Shown here: positions 44,832 through 54,007 of the stretch, piece by piece
Position numbering within the stretch: position 1 is the stretch's first letter
Layout of the letters: each line of letters starts with the position of its first letter
Assembly: GCA_934272785.1 (NCBI GenBank)
Contig: CAKQSE010000002.1
Location: forward strand, 1-64,000
Direction of reading: 5' to 3'
Length of the DNA: 64,000 nucleotides
Source: an uncultured Alphaproteobacteria bacterium
Lineage (GTDB): Bacteria; Pseudomonadota; Alphaproteobacteria; Rs-D84
Translations under genes and position numbers: made by a program
Notes under the pieces: generated by a model
What the model was told of the DNA's origin: nothing
Database searches by the model: none
The model's input: the letters and a program-made list of their open reading frames with translations, nothing else

Positions 44832-47471
44832 TCAGTATATCTGTTTTTTGCGATTTGCAAACAATATTTTTCCCAGTATCCCGATTGGAATCACCATCGC
44901 GGCCAGCAATAAAATCGCACCCCACTGGCACCCATCCAATGGCACGGTATTAAACACGACGCCATCATATTGGACCAGAATAAACACGCCCACAAACACC
45001 ATTGCCGCGATATAAACAAAGCGCATATTTTGCCCCAGCCCCGCCAGCAGATTCAGACGCGTTGTTCTGATGTTAAATCCGTTCAGCATTGCGACCCAGA
45101 CCAGCAACACGAAACGCGCCGTCATATACTGGCCATCGGCAAAGATGCCAACATTGTGCATCAGCCACAGTCCCGCAAACAGCACCATAAACACCGCCGT
45201 GTATCCGACGATTTCCCACTTTATCGCGCGGGTCAGCATTGGCGTCCCCTTTGGCACCGGCGGAACATCAAAGTATTCTGGCTTTTCCGGTTCGCCACCA
45301 AACGCCAGGCTGTTTAGACTATCCATCAGGATATTCACAATTAAAATCTGGCTGGCGACCAATGCCGGCACCGCCCAGACCAATGGGAATATCACACTCA
45401 GCAGCACCAATGTGAAATTTATCGGCAACTGGAATCGCAGGAACATCGTTATGTTATGCATAAACGTGCGCCCCAGTAATACAGATTTTACGATTGATAC
45501 AAAATTACTGTCGGTGATGATGATATCGGCGGCATCCTTGGCCACATCGGTGCCATTGCCCATGGCGTATCCGACGTCCGCCTTTTTCAGTGCCGGCGCG
45601 TCATTTGTGCCATCGCCACACATCCCACAGCACAGGTGTAATTTCTGGGATATTTTAACAATACGCAGTTTTGTCGTTGGGGTCGCGCGCGCTACGACGC
45701 GCAGTTTGGGCAGCAACCGCATCAACGCGCCATCTAATTTTTGTTCCAGTTCCGCCGCATTTATACATACATCGGCGTCCCCGGACACGATTCCGGCACT
45801 GCGCGCAACCGCAATCGCGGTTTCCAGGTTATCGCCCGTTATCATCATTACCTGGACCCCGGCGCGCTGTATCTGTGCGACAGCGTGCGGAACCTCGGAC
45901 CGGACGCCGTCGTGAATTGTTATCAACGCCACCAGGACCAAATCCGATGGCAATTCGCCCGCCGACGCGGCGGCGCCACGCCGATATGCAATCGCCAATA
46001 CGCGCTTTGCCTCGCGCGCAGATGTGGCCAGGATTTTATTTATCACGCGCCGCGAAATTGGCTGCGTGTTTCCTGCATCATCAACATACGACGTGACGCG
46101 TTCCAAAATGCGTTCTGGCGCGCCGGTGTAAAACGTCATATTTCCCGCCACACTGGCCGCGGTGAATTTATACGCACTGTCAAAAGGCAATTTATTTTTA
46201 ATGCGCAATTTGGCCAGGGTTTCAGAATACTGCGCGTCCGGGACCAGTGCCAGTAATGCGCGATCGGTGCTGTTTCCGCCCCTGATTTCGCGTCCAACAT
46301 ATTCCGCGCCATTTGTCGCGACAATTGCATTTCCTAACAAATGACGCAATTTCGCGGGCCCATGCGCCATATCCAGCGCATCGCCATTGCCACTGAACAC
46401 ATCCGCTACAACCATATTTCCATATGTCAGTGTTCCCGTTTTATCGGTGCACAGTAATTGGATATTGCCGGCCTCGGGTATCTTGGCCGGATTTTTTGCC
46501 AATATGTTTGCGCGCGCCATACGGCCCGCATTTTGTGATGTCACCAATGAAATAATCAACGGCAATCCTTCGGGCACGGCGGCGATTATAATAACAAATG
46601 CCGTGGTCAATACGGTGCACACATCGCGGAATATCGCCAGTCCCCCACCCGCCAGATATGCCGCCACGCCACCGGCCGACCAGATGTCTGCCCCCAGCAA
46701 GATTACCGCAATAATCGCCGCACCAATAAAACCGAATATGCTGATTTTCTGGGCCAGGTCATCCAGTTGCATCTGCAGTGATGTTTTTTCAGGGGTTATA
46801 TCCTGCATCATGATAATTCCAGCGGCATTTTCTGTGGCGGTGCCAACATTGCTGACCCGCATTATTCCAACGCCCGACGTCACCATTGTGGCGGCAAACA
46901 AACTGGATTCATCTGTGAAATCATCGCCAGATACCGTGCGCCGCACCCCAATTTCAAATGGCGGACGCGTGCCGCGCCATGCGACCTTTGGCGCACTGGC
47001 CGATTCACCGTTTAACGCCGAATTATCCACAGAAATTTCACCGTCAACCAGGTATCCATCGGCATATATTCCATCACCCGCGGCCAATGCAACCAAATCA
47101 CCCACCACTATGTCGGACGACAATATTCTGGATTTTTGCCCATTGCGAATAACGTTCACATAGTGCACCGAATTCTGGCGACGCAAATCATTGGCAAAAC
47201 GCTGACTTTTCAAGCCGGTAATGGTGTTTATTATACTGATTATGACCAGAATCAGACCGATACCGATAACCTCGGTCACATTATCAAAACCAAAGAATGA
47301 CAGCACCACAAACAGCAGCAATAACACCAGCAGTATCAGATTTAGTTTATCCTTGAACGTGTCGGCCCAAAATTGAAACCAAGTTTTCAACCTGGGTTCT
47401 GGCAGAACATTTTTACCATATCGTTGTCGGCTGTTTATTACGTCAGAATCTGACAGTCCTGAAAGTTTCAT
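44832..47471 (-). CDS. P-type (P2-class) cation-transporting ATPase
   Basis: 879 aa. A-domain loop LNGESASAPK, phosphorylation site LLCTDKTGTLTYG, nucleotide-binding KLPFDSAYKF, hinge MITGDN and GDGTNDAPALKKADVG. The four C-terminal membrane helices after PVPKGTPMLTR make it SERCA/PMCA-like. The M4 motif AAVPEGLPL matches Ca2+ pumps. It probably exports Ca2+. The first gene of the ATPase-tatD-tcdA operon. Confidence 0.93.
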   Translation of the reverse strand: MKLSGLSDSDVINSRQRYGKNVLPEPRLKTWFQFWADTFKDKLNLILLVLLLLFVVLSFFGFDNVTEVIGIGLILVIISIINTITGLKSQRFANDLRRQNSVHYVNVIRNGQKSRILSSDIVVGDLVALAAGDGIYADGYLVDGEISVDNSALNGESASAPKVAWRGTRPPFEIGVRRTVSGDDFTDESSLFAATMVTSGVGIMRVSNVGTATENAAGIIMMQDITPEKTSLQMQLDDLAQKISIFGFIGAAIIAVILLGADIWSAGGVAAYLAGGGLAIFRDVCTVLTTAFVIIIAAVPEGLPLIISLVTSQNAGRMARANILAKNPAKIPEAGNIQLLCTDKTGTLTYGNMVVADVFSGNGDALDMAHGPAKLRHLLGNAIVATNGAEYVGREIRGGNSTDRALLALVPDAQYSETLAKLRIKNKLPFDSAYKFTAASVAGNMTFYTGAPERILERVTSYVDDAGNTQPISRRVINKILATSAREAKRVLAIAYRRGAAASAGELPSDLVLVALITIHDGVRSEVPHAVAQIQRAGVQVMMITGDNLETAIAVARSAGIVSGDADVCINAAELEQKLDGALMRLLPKLRVVARATPTTKLRIVKISQKLHLCCGMCGDGTNDAPALKKADVGYAMGNGTDVAKDAADIIITDSNFVSIVKSVLLGRTFMHNITMFLRFQLPINFTLVLLSVIFPLVWAVPALVASQILIVNILMDSLNSLAFGGEPEKPEYFDVPPVPKGTPMLTRAIKWEIVGYTAVFMVLFAGLWLMHNVGIFADGQYMTARFVLLVWVAMLNGFNIRTTRLNLLAGLGQNMRFVYIAAMVFVGVFILVQYDGVVFNTVPLDGCQWGAILLLAAMVIPIGILGKILFANRKKQIY

Positions 47472-47590
47472 AATTTATCCCCTGTGTGCGTAATTATTAT
47501 AAAACAGGGGGCAGTTTTGCAATGGTTATTTTTTCACGCACACGCGACGCAATTTATGGTATAATATGGGGTAACAAAGGGGGACCGGCA

Positions 47591-48082
47591 GTGAAAGTAT
47601 CATTTGTTATGTATGGCGTGCCACATGGGTTTGATTGTATGGATTGCACACCACAGCAACTCAGGTTTTTCGAAAATATGTATCGCCCCGGCACCGGGAT
47701 TCAAAAACGGGCAAATGCCCTGGTCAACGGGGACGTCGTCTACAGTTATCTAATGTATCCGGACAAGAACGCACCATTTCTGGATTGTGACTGGCGTGGC
47801 GGCGCGTTCCTGGGGATGTCAATCGTGTTGCCCGGCATGTATCTGCGCGACACGGAAAAACTGGATAAATTTTTCCAGGAATTTTATAAAAAATACATAG
47901 ACAACCAGATTGTTTCCACGCGACCAAATGGTGTGCGCCAGTTTCGGGTGTCACGCCTGGGCACGCCCCAGATGGAAAAGTATATTACAAACGCGCTGAA
48001 CAAATTTGTACGCGAACGGCCCGATTTAAATTTCACAGAATCTGCCGCGCCGTATGTTCAACGCCGATCCAATTCACGATAA
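47591..48082 (+). CDS. Unknown conserved-looking cytosolic protein
   Basis: 163 aa from GTG 47591, preceded by AAAGGGGGA. TATAAT at about 47559-47564 would give a 20-nt leader, so longer upstream starts are unlikely. The sequence includes FVMYGVPHGFDCMDCTPQQL and GGAFLGMSIVLPGMYLRDTE. No signal or membrane segment. Not recognised; the codon pattern looks native. Confidence 0.7.
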   Translation: MKVSFVMYGVPHGFDCMDCTPQQLRFFENMYRPGTGIQKRANALVNGDVVYSYLMYPDKNAPFLDCDWRGGAFLGMSIVLPGMYLRDTEKLDKFFQEFYKKYIDNQIVSTRPNGVRQFRVSRLGTPQMEKYITNALNKFVRERPDLNFTESAAPYVQRRSNSR

Positions 48083-48103
48083 ACCCGCCCATTGCGGGCG
48101 AGG

Positions 48104-48469
48104 TTATATGCATGAATACGAATATGATTCTGGCATTCTGTATAAATTATTGGTCACCGCATCAATAAATACCGGTATTATTCCCAACAAGATTCCGGGG
48201 AACACGTCCAACACGACCGCACCCGTATTCAGATTGCGCGGCACAGTTGGCGACGGACAATCTGTATTCTTGCTGGTGATTGTCATTTCATTTGCCGAAT
48301 ATATTTTCATGCTTTGTTCTGGTTTGATTTTATAGATTCCACTGTCCGCGGACACCGTTATCATTTCATCAGAATTGTTATAAATATTGGTTTCATGATT
48401 GCTGCCGATGCCAATCGCGCCACATGACGCCAACACGCCCACAGAACACAAAATTGCCAGTTTTCTCAT
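48104..48469 (-). CDS. Small lipoprotein
   Basis: 121 aa with lipobox VLASC (Cys16). The mature part has a predicted hydrophobic stretch (about 90-108, VVLDVFPGILLGIIPVFID) that could be a second anchor. It ends in YSYSCI. Function unknown. Confidence 0.75.
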   Translation of the reverse strand: MRKLAILCSVGVLASCGAIGIGSNHETNIYNNSDEMITVSADSGIYKIKPEQSMKIYSANEMTITSKNTDCPSPTVPRNLNTGAVVLDVFPGILLGIIPVFIDAVTNNLYRMPESYSYSCI

Positions 48470-48491
48470 TTCTTACATCCCCCGTTGGGTA

Positions 48492-49238
48492 TTATTTCCC
48501 CAGTATGCGCGCCAACGCATCCGCTGTCAACAAATTTACGGTCTGAAATTTGCCGCCGTAAAATACCGCAAAGTTATTAAACACACACGGCAACGATTTC
48601 GCCGCGTCCAGTGTTTCGACATGATGCAAGTGCACCGGCACATTATGTGCAGCACAATATTCGCGCACCATATCAATCGTTTGCGCCATATATGGACACT
48701 GGTCATCATAGAATATGGTCAGTTCATCCGTATCCACAGCCGGATTTTTGACCGCGTCTGGGAAATGTGGCACACTGCCGTCAAACGACAGGGCCAGCAA
48801 TTCGTAACCGTTACTGGTCGTGTCCACGGTTTTAAATCCGTGCATGCGTGCAAAATTCTGGTCCGATAACCATGCACGTTGCCGGTCCGCACCCAGCATG
48901 CAAACACCCGACGCCCCGGCGCGACGCGCGTCATCAATACAATATTTCAGCAACATGTCCCCATACCCGTGTCCACGGAACGGCGGCAACACCCACAGGC
49001 AATAAATATAGTAATAATTATCCCCCACAATTGGCGTCCATGCGGCGTCCAGCGGTGCATATTCAATAAAGCATGTCCCGCGCGCGTTCAGTTTGCGAAA
49101 CACGTGCCCCGATGCCAACCGGTCGCGCAGCCAGGCACGCTTTGCCTCGACCCCTGGGTGTTTGGTGCGACTGCGTATAATACAGCACAGATGTTCGTCC
49201 GCGATATTTTCAGGTGTTAAATTTATAAATTCTGGCAT
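48492..49238 (-). CDS. GNAT acetyltransferase with YoaP-like C-domain
   Basis: 248 aa from ATG 49238. The N-terminal GNAT domain has CLWVLPPFRGHGYGDMLLKY (about 79-98). The C-terminal part (about 165-245), with FYDDQCPYMAQTIDMV, resembles the thioredoxin-like YoaP extension. Acetyl transfer to an unknown amine. The order GNAT then redox-like domain matches known YoaP proteins. Confidence 0.82.
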   Translation of the reverse strand: MPEFINLTPENIADEHLCCIIRSRTKHPGVEAKRAWLRDRLASGHVFRKLNARGTCFIEYAPLDAAWTPIVGDNYYYIYCLWVLPPFRGHGYGDMLLKYCIDDARRAGASGVCMLGADRQRAWLSDQNFARMHGFKTVDTTSNGYELLALSFDGSVPHFPDAVKNPAVDTDELTIFYDDQCPYMAQTIDMVREYCAAHNVPVHLHHVETLDAAKSLPCVFNNFAVFYGGKFQTVNLLTADALARILGK

Positions 49239-49280
49239 ATCGTAAAATCCAATGCCCCGCGAAATGCGGGGCAATTATTG

Positions 49281-50336
49281 TTATTTCAGGTTGGTTTTGA
49301 AGAACTGTTCCATTTTATCAAATGGGATTACGTCCATCTTGTAATACAAATCTGTGTGATTTGCATTTGGAATAATCATCAGTTCTTTGTTATCACCTGT
49401 CAGGCGTTTGAACGCATCTTCACTGAAATAGCGGCTGTGCGCTTTTTCACCATGAATCATCAGAACCGGACTTTTAATTGTGTCGGCATACGCCAAAATC
49501 GGTTGCGTTATCAACGACAAATCCGATGTCGTGCGCCACGCCCCATTTGAACCAATGGAACGCGGATGGAATCCCAGTGGTGTTTTATAGAAATTCACAT
49601 AATCCTTTACGAACTGGGGCATGTCGTCTGTTATCTGTGACGGATTGCCCGCTTTCTTGGCAAATGTGCCAGACCGCACGTCGGCGGTACGTTGATTATT
49701 CAGTTGCACACGCTTTTCATACAATTCATCGGCCGACATTGTATCGTTATAACCATGCGCGGTAACACGTGTCATATCATACATTGTTGATGTAACGGTT
49801 GCCTTGATACGCGTATCCATTGCCGCGGCATTCAAACCAAAACCACCAAAGCCGCAAATACCAATCAGACCAATTTTATTTTCATCAACATATGGAAGTG
49901 TCATCAGATAATCCACCGCTGCACTGAAATCTTCGGTATTTATATCAGGCGATGCAACATCGCGAACATTGCCACCACTTTCACCCGTGAACGATGGGTC
50001 AAACGCCAATGTCACAAATCCACGACGCGCCATTTCCTGGGCATAACGACCAGACACCTGTTCTTTGACCGCACCAAACGGTCCAGACACAACAATGGCT
50101 GGCATTTTATCCGACGTCATATTTTTCGGCATATACAGGTCGCCCACCAATGGGATACCATAGCGATTTACAAATGATACCTTGTGCGTGTCGACATCCT
50201 CATTTTTTTCAAACGTTTTATCCCACTTGTTATCCAGGACGATTTGCCCATCTGATTTCTTATGGCATGCAAAATATGTCACCGCACCCGCAACCAATGC
50301 GCCCGCCAATGCCGCAACAATAATTGATGTTTTCAT
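49281..50336 (-). CDS. Exported or anchored alpha/beta hydrolase
   Basis: 351 aa with an N-terminal hydrophobic segment (about 4-24, ending in CHKKS), either an anchor or a signal. The hydrolase core has SGPFGAVKEQ, FDPSFTGESGG, the nucleophile region GICGFGGFGL (Cys or altered nucleophile) and a final His in NANHTDL. Family resemblance to YcjY-like/DUF-type hydrolases. The usual G-x-S-x-G is G-I-C-G-F-G, so a Cys nucleophile is possible. Confidence 0.8.
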   Translation of the reverse strand: MKTSIIVAALAGALVAGAVTYFACHKKSDGQIVLDNKWDKTFEKNEDVDTHKVSFVNRYGIPLVGDLYMPKNMTSDKMPAIVVSGPFGAVKEQVSGRYAQEMARRGFVTLAFDPSFTGESGGNVRDVASPDINTEDFSAAVDYLMTLPYVDENKIGLIGICGFGGFGLNAAAMDTRIKATVTSTMYDMTRVTAHGYNDTMSADELYEKRVQLNNQRTADVRSGTFAKKAGNPSQITDDMPQFVKDYVNFYKTPLGFHPRSIGSNGAWRTTSDLSLITQPILAYADTIKSPVLMIHGEKAHSRYFSEDAFKRLTGDNKELMIIPNANHTDLYYKMDVIPFDKMEQFFKTNLK

Positions 50337-50443
50337 ATGTTACCTCCCTTCTTGTTTTAATGTATGACAGTGATATAGCACAACGGACATAAAAAATCAA
50401 ATTTTCTGGCTAAATTTTGAATCAATTACTTCACACTTGCTAC

Positions 50444-50471
50444 TTGACAAAATACGCATTTGTATTACAAT
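50444..50471 (+). promoter_or_regulatory. Promoter of the HNH_5-like gene
   Basis: TTGACA (50444-50449), a 16-nt spacer and TACAAT (50466-50471), 7 nt before the ATG at 50479; leaderless type. Confidence 0.55.
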
Positions 50472-50478
50472 ACTTAGT

Positions 50479-51678
50479 ATGGAACACAGACAATATTGTA
50501 TTTACTGTAACAAAGAAATCACCACCCGCAGCAGCGAGCACGTTATACAAAACGCGCTGGGTGGGCTGCTAGAATCCGAAGATATTTGTTGCCCCGAATG
50601 CAATAATTACATCAGCAAGTATATTGATGCGCCGTTCACCAAGACGTTCAACCCGATTATCAGCCGCATAGACAATTTTTCCAAGACGAACAATACTAAA
50701 TCCGCACCACCATGCACGGGCACTGTTTCATATAATGGCCGGAAATACAGCGCGAACATCAAGGCCGGTCGGGTTGTGTCGTGTCCTGATTTAAGTCGCG
50801 AATTGCGTTGCGATATATCAAAACTGGAAACGCCACCGCAAATTGTGTCATATAATTTTGATTTAGAAAATACCGCATTTCAGACTGGCATGGCCAAGAT
50901 TGCGTTCAACTATGCATTGTCACAAAATGTGGATTTCAAATATCTGGCGTCTGGGCTGGCGGTTGACCGCGTGGGTAACACCGTGAACAGTATACAGTAT
51001 AACTACCCTGTTGTGCCGTTTTGTCCACTGAACCCGGTCGACGCGTTCATAGAAAGTGCGCCCAACCCCACGCCGTTCCACAACATGATTTTATTTTCCC
51101 AGCATAATGAACTGTGGTGCTATGTCGATTTGTTTAACACATTTCAATACTATGTAATGTTGGCCGATAACGTGCCAGACAATCACCAGATATACGCAAA
51201 CTATACCCAGACGTTGCAAAAACTGAACCGCGATGCGCCGGTGCTGGCGGGGTTGCATGACCCAAAGACGGTGATGATTTATGCCCAACAATACGGTGTC
51301 CAGCCAACCATGAACGCCGCAGAATTTACGCGTCGCGTGAATAATGCCGTGGCAATCAAATCGCAAAAGGTGGCGATGTCCCAAATAATTGGTCCCAAAA
51401 TTGCACGTATGCCGTTTATGTCAATGATGGTGCAAATGCGTGGTGATGCGGCCAGCATGCGATTGCTGAATAAATCAATGCACCTGTATTTTGATAATGA
51501 CATTTTCCAAGAGAAAAATTTCAGAACTGTGACCCCGGCCCTGGCCGGCGATGGGTCTGTCGCATATCCGCATGAAATAATGCGCGTGGTATCAGGGAAC
51601 CCAGACATGCTGCGGCAATACACCACAATGAAATTCAATAATTTGAATAACCAGTTGTGCACACAAAAGCAACGATAA
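50479..51678 (+). CDS. HNH-type zinc-finger nuclease-like protein
   Basis: 399 aa. The N-terminal 50 residues have CIYCNKEITTRSSEHVIQNA, then CCPECNNYISK, the pattern of the HNH_5 endonuclease family. The remaining 350 residues have no recognised domain and no membrane segment. The start is 50479 because the -10 box lies 7 nt upstream. Possibly a defence or mobile-element nuclease; no partner gene adjoins. Confidence 0.75.
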   Translation: MEHRQYCIYCNKEITTRSSEHVIQNALGGLLESEDICCPECNNYISKYIDAPFTKTFNPIISRIDNFSKTNNTKSAPPCTGTVSYNGRKYSANIKAGRVVSCPDLSRELRCDISKLETPPQIVSYNFDLENTAFQTGMAKIAFNYALSQNVDFKYLASGLAVDRVGNTVNSIQYNYPVVPFCPLNPVDAFIESAPNPTPFHNMILFSQHNELWCYVDLFNTFQYYVMLADNVPDNHQIYANYTQTLQKLNRDAPVLAGLHDPKTVMIYAQQYGVQPTMNAAEFTRRVNNAVAIKSQKVAMSQIIGPKIARMPFMSMMVQMRGDAASMRLLNKSMHLYFDNDIFQEKNFRTVTPALAGDGSVAYPHEIMRVVSGNPDMLRQYTTMKFNNLNNQLCTQKQR

Positions 51679-51713
51679 ACCAGGGATTGGCTTCGCCGAC
51701 CTTGTCCCCCACC

Positions 51714-51751
51714 AAAAATTAAACGGCCGCTAATGCGACCGTTGAATTTTT
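51714..51751. terminator. Bidirectional terminator
   Basis: AACGGCCGC-TAAT-GCGACCGTT flanked by AAAATT and AATTTTT. It serves the HNH_5-like gene on plus and tRNA-Lys on minus. Confidence 0.75.
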
Positions 51752-51752
51752 C

Positions 51753-51828
51753 TGGTGGGGACACAGGGACTCGAACCCTGGACCCAATGATTAAAAGTCA
51801 TTTGCTCTACCAACTGAGCTATGTCCCC
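51753..51828 (-). tRNA. tRNA-Lys (TTT)
   Basis: 76 nt with encoded CCA on the minus strand. Acceptor GGGGACA/TGTCCCC, anticodon loop CTTTTAA with anticodon TTT, T-loop GGTTCGAGTCC. Confidence 0.97.
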
Positions 51829-51924
51829 AAAACGGAACCTGAATCCGGGGCGTGTGCCCTCTGTTCAAGGTTCGGGGCAAATTCTGACATAATCTAAAAC
51901 AAAAATCAAGAAAAAATCACATTT

Positions 51925-52635
51925 TTATTTATTTTTTGTTGCGCGGATTTGCGCCGACGCCAACAGGCGTTCAAAATCAACCGCACGCCCCGCATCGGCG
52001 TCCAGCCAATCGGTCACGTGCGTAACAATGTTTTCCACATGGCGTGCAATCACCATTTTGTTATTACGATACCTGGTTTCGTTGACCATGTGCAACAATT
52101 CACGCCCCAGCCCCGCCAGTGTCTGAATTTGCGGTGCGGACAGTAAATTTGCCTGGGCCGCGGTATAGACCAAGCCCTCTAATTCCGTATGATATGAACG
52201 CAGGGTTTCTATGGTCGACGGGGTCAAATGTATCTTGCGCGCGATTGCCGTCGCGGCCAATCCGTCCATCCGGTTCAGCGATTCCAATGTTGCGCGCCCG
52301 CGCACCCCGATGGATTTACGCAACTGCATTATTATATTCAGCACCATGACATTTATCTTGTCCGTCATATTGGCGACCAGTGTGGTGCTGAGTCGGCTGG
52401 AAATCCGCGAATTTGAATAGTCATACAGCAAAAACACCAATGGTATCGACAGCAATGACGCCGCGATATTCGTCACCAAATCGGCCAGTTCTTTGTCGGC
52501 AATATTATCCTTGGTCACGATAAACAGCACCACCCCGCCCGCAATTGACAACAGGTATGGAATACTTTTCAGCATAAAATCACGGAATCGCATGCCCATG
52601 TATCCAGCATACCAGAAATTATCCAATAAATTCAC
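51925..52635 (-). CDS. Two-helix membrane protein with cytosolic helical domain
   Basis: 236 aa (GTG 52635) or 224 aa (ATG 52599). Two membrane segments (about 26-42 and 55-72) are followed by about 150 residues of mostly helical cytosolic sequence. A TATGCT box 7 nt before ATG 52599 supports the shorter form. Located 12 nt after the MFS gene stop in the same direction. Not recognised. Confidence 0.7.
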   Translation of the reverse strand: MNLLDNFWYAGYMGMRFRDFMLKSIPYLLSIAGGVVLFIVTKDNIADKELADLVTNIAASLLSIPLVFLLYDYSNSRISSRLSTTLVANMTDKINVMVLNIIMQLRKSIGVRGRATLESLNRMDGLAATAIARKIHLTPSTIETLRSYHTELEGLVYTAAQANLLSAPQIQTLAGLGRELLHMVNETRYRNNKMVIARHVENIVTHVTDWLDADAGRAVDFERLLASAQIRATKNK

Positions 52636-52647
52636 AGGAACAAAATT

Positions 52648-53886
52648 CTAGGCCATTTCACCACCATACGGACGCACGGTGGTATTCGGCGTGGCATTGG
52701 GCATTGTTGCCCGACGTGCCGCACGACGACGCGCAAATATCATCGCCCACCCGCCCAGCGACACCAGCAACACCGCCAGAATCGCGATACTGTTGCGCCA
52801 ACTGCCCAATATAGAGCCCAGGCCGATTATCAAACAGATGACCATATATGACGCCTGGTCGGCAATGCTGTAAAACGATAAAACCTCCATCCTGTTTTGA
52901 GATGGGATTAAATTCTGGAATCGTGCATATAACAAAATCTTTATCACAGCGCAAATCACATATCCCGCACCCAACGCCGCCAGACCCCAAATCGTGTAAT
53001 CCAGCGCAAACAGCCCGAAAAACGCACCTGCGACCATTATCATTACATACATTATCATTGGTGACATGCCGACGAACTTATGGGCAAATGCCTGGCCAAC
53101 GACCTGGCACGCCATGATAAAGAACGGCACCGCACCAATATATGACGCCGGCACCCCAATATCGTATCCAATCAGTGCCAGGTAATCATTTAAATATGAA
53201 AAATTCGTCACCAACACACACAACACCAACATCGTCACAATCATCGGCGTTGCGCGCATTACCGACACGGCCCCACGTATAGATTTTATAACCGAGCATC
53301 CGTTATCGGCGATTCCGCGGTATTTCTGAATTAGATTCATTCGCGATATAAACAGCATTGACAACGCCAGCGACACAATTGACAGCGCGGTTATCCATTC
53401 ATACCCCCACACCCACAACAGCGATCCCGCGGACGACACCGCCGTGCCGATGGCGGCAACGTTCTTGCGCCGGCCCAGGATTCGTTCATACGCCAATGTG
53501 TTTGTCCGCGCGCGCAATTCGTCATACAAAACATCTTCGGATACAACATTGTAAATTGCGCCATGCATTCCCCACAGCAGCATTCCAACCGCGAACCCGG
53601 CAAATGTCGGCCACAAAATCCACAGGATAAACGCCGCGGCCTTTAATACCTGGCCGGTGAACAAAACATGCTTTGCCCCCAGACGTCGCGCCAGGTGCGC
53701 CACCGGAAACTGTGTCACCAGCACCCCGCCCGACCATAACATCAACAGAACAGATATGCCAAAATCACTGACCCCGCGGGACTGCATAAACACGGCATAG
53801 ACCGGCGCCAACAGCATTGTCGCGTTAAAGAACGTGTATCCATATATGCACGTCAAAAAATTTCGAACCGAATATTTGTCCGCCAT
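52648..53886 (-). CDS. MFS transporter
   Basis: 412 aa with about 12 membrane segments. The loop 2-3 motif is degenerate (FPVAHLARRLGAKHVLF) and resembles the D-x-x-G-R-R loop of MFS carriers. Basic C-terminal tail (FARRRAARRAT). Substrate unknown. TATAAT (53924-53919 on minus) and GAGAGG precede the ATG. Divergent from the 795-aa protein. Confidence 0.88.
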   Translation of the reverse strand: MADKYSVRNFLTCIYGYTFFNATMLLAPVYAVFMQSRGVSDFGISVLLMLWSGGVLVTQFPVAHLARRLGAKHVLFTGQVLKAAAFILWILWPTFAGFAVGMLLWGMHGAIYNVVSEDVLYDELRARTNTLAYERILGRRKNVAAIGTAVSSAGSLLWVWGYEWITALSIVSLALSMLFISRMNLIQKYRGIADNGCSVIKSIRGAVSVMRATPMIVTMLVLCVLVTNFSYLNDYLALIGYDIGVPASYIGAVPFFIMACQVVGQAFAHKFVGMSPMIMYVMIMVAGAFFGLFALDYTIWGLAALGAGYVICAVIKILLYARFQNLIPSQNRMEVLSFYSIADQASYMVICLIIGLGSILGSWRNSIAILAVLLVSLGGWAMIFARRRAARRATMPNATPNTTVRPYGGEMA

Positions 53887-54007
53887 GTGGTGGGTGTATC
53901 CTCTCTCTTGCTGGGGGCATTATACACTATGTTTTATGGGCCTGTATATTGATTTTTTTTCAAAAAACACTATAATTATATGTGTATTGGATGCAAAGGA
54001 TGTGCCC

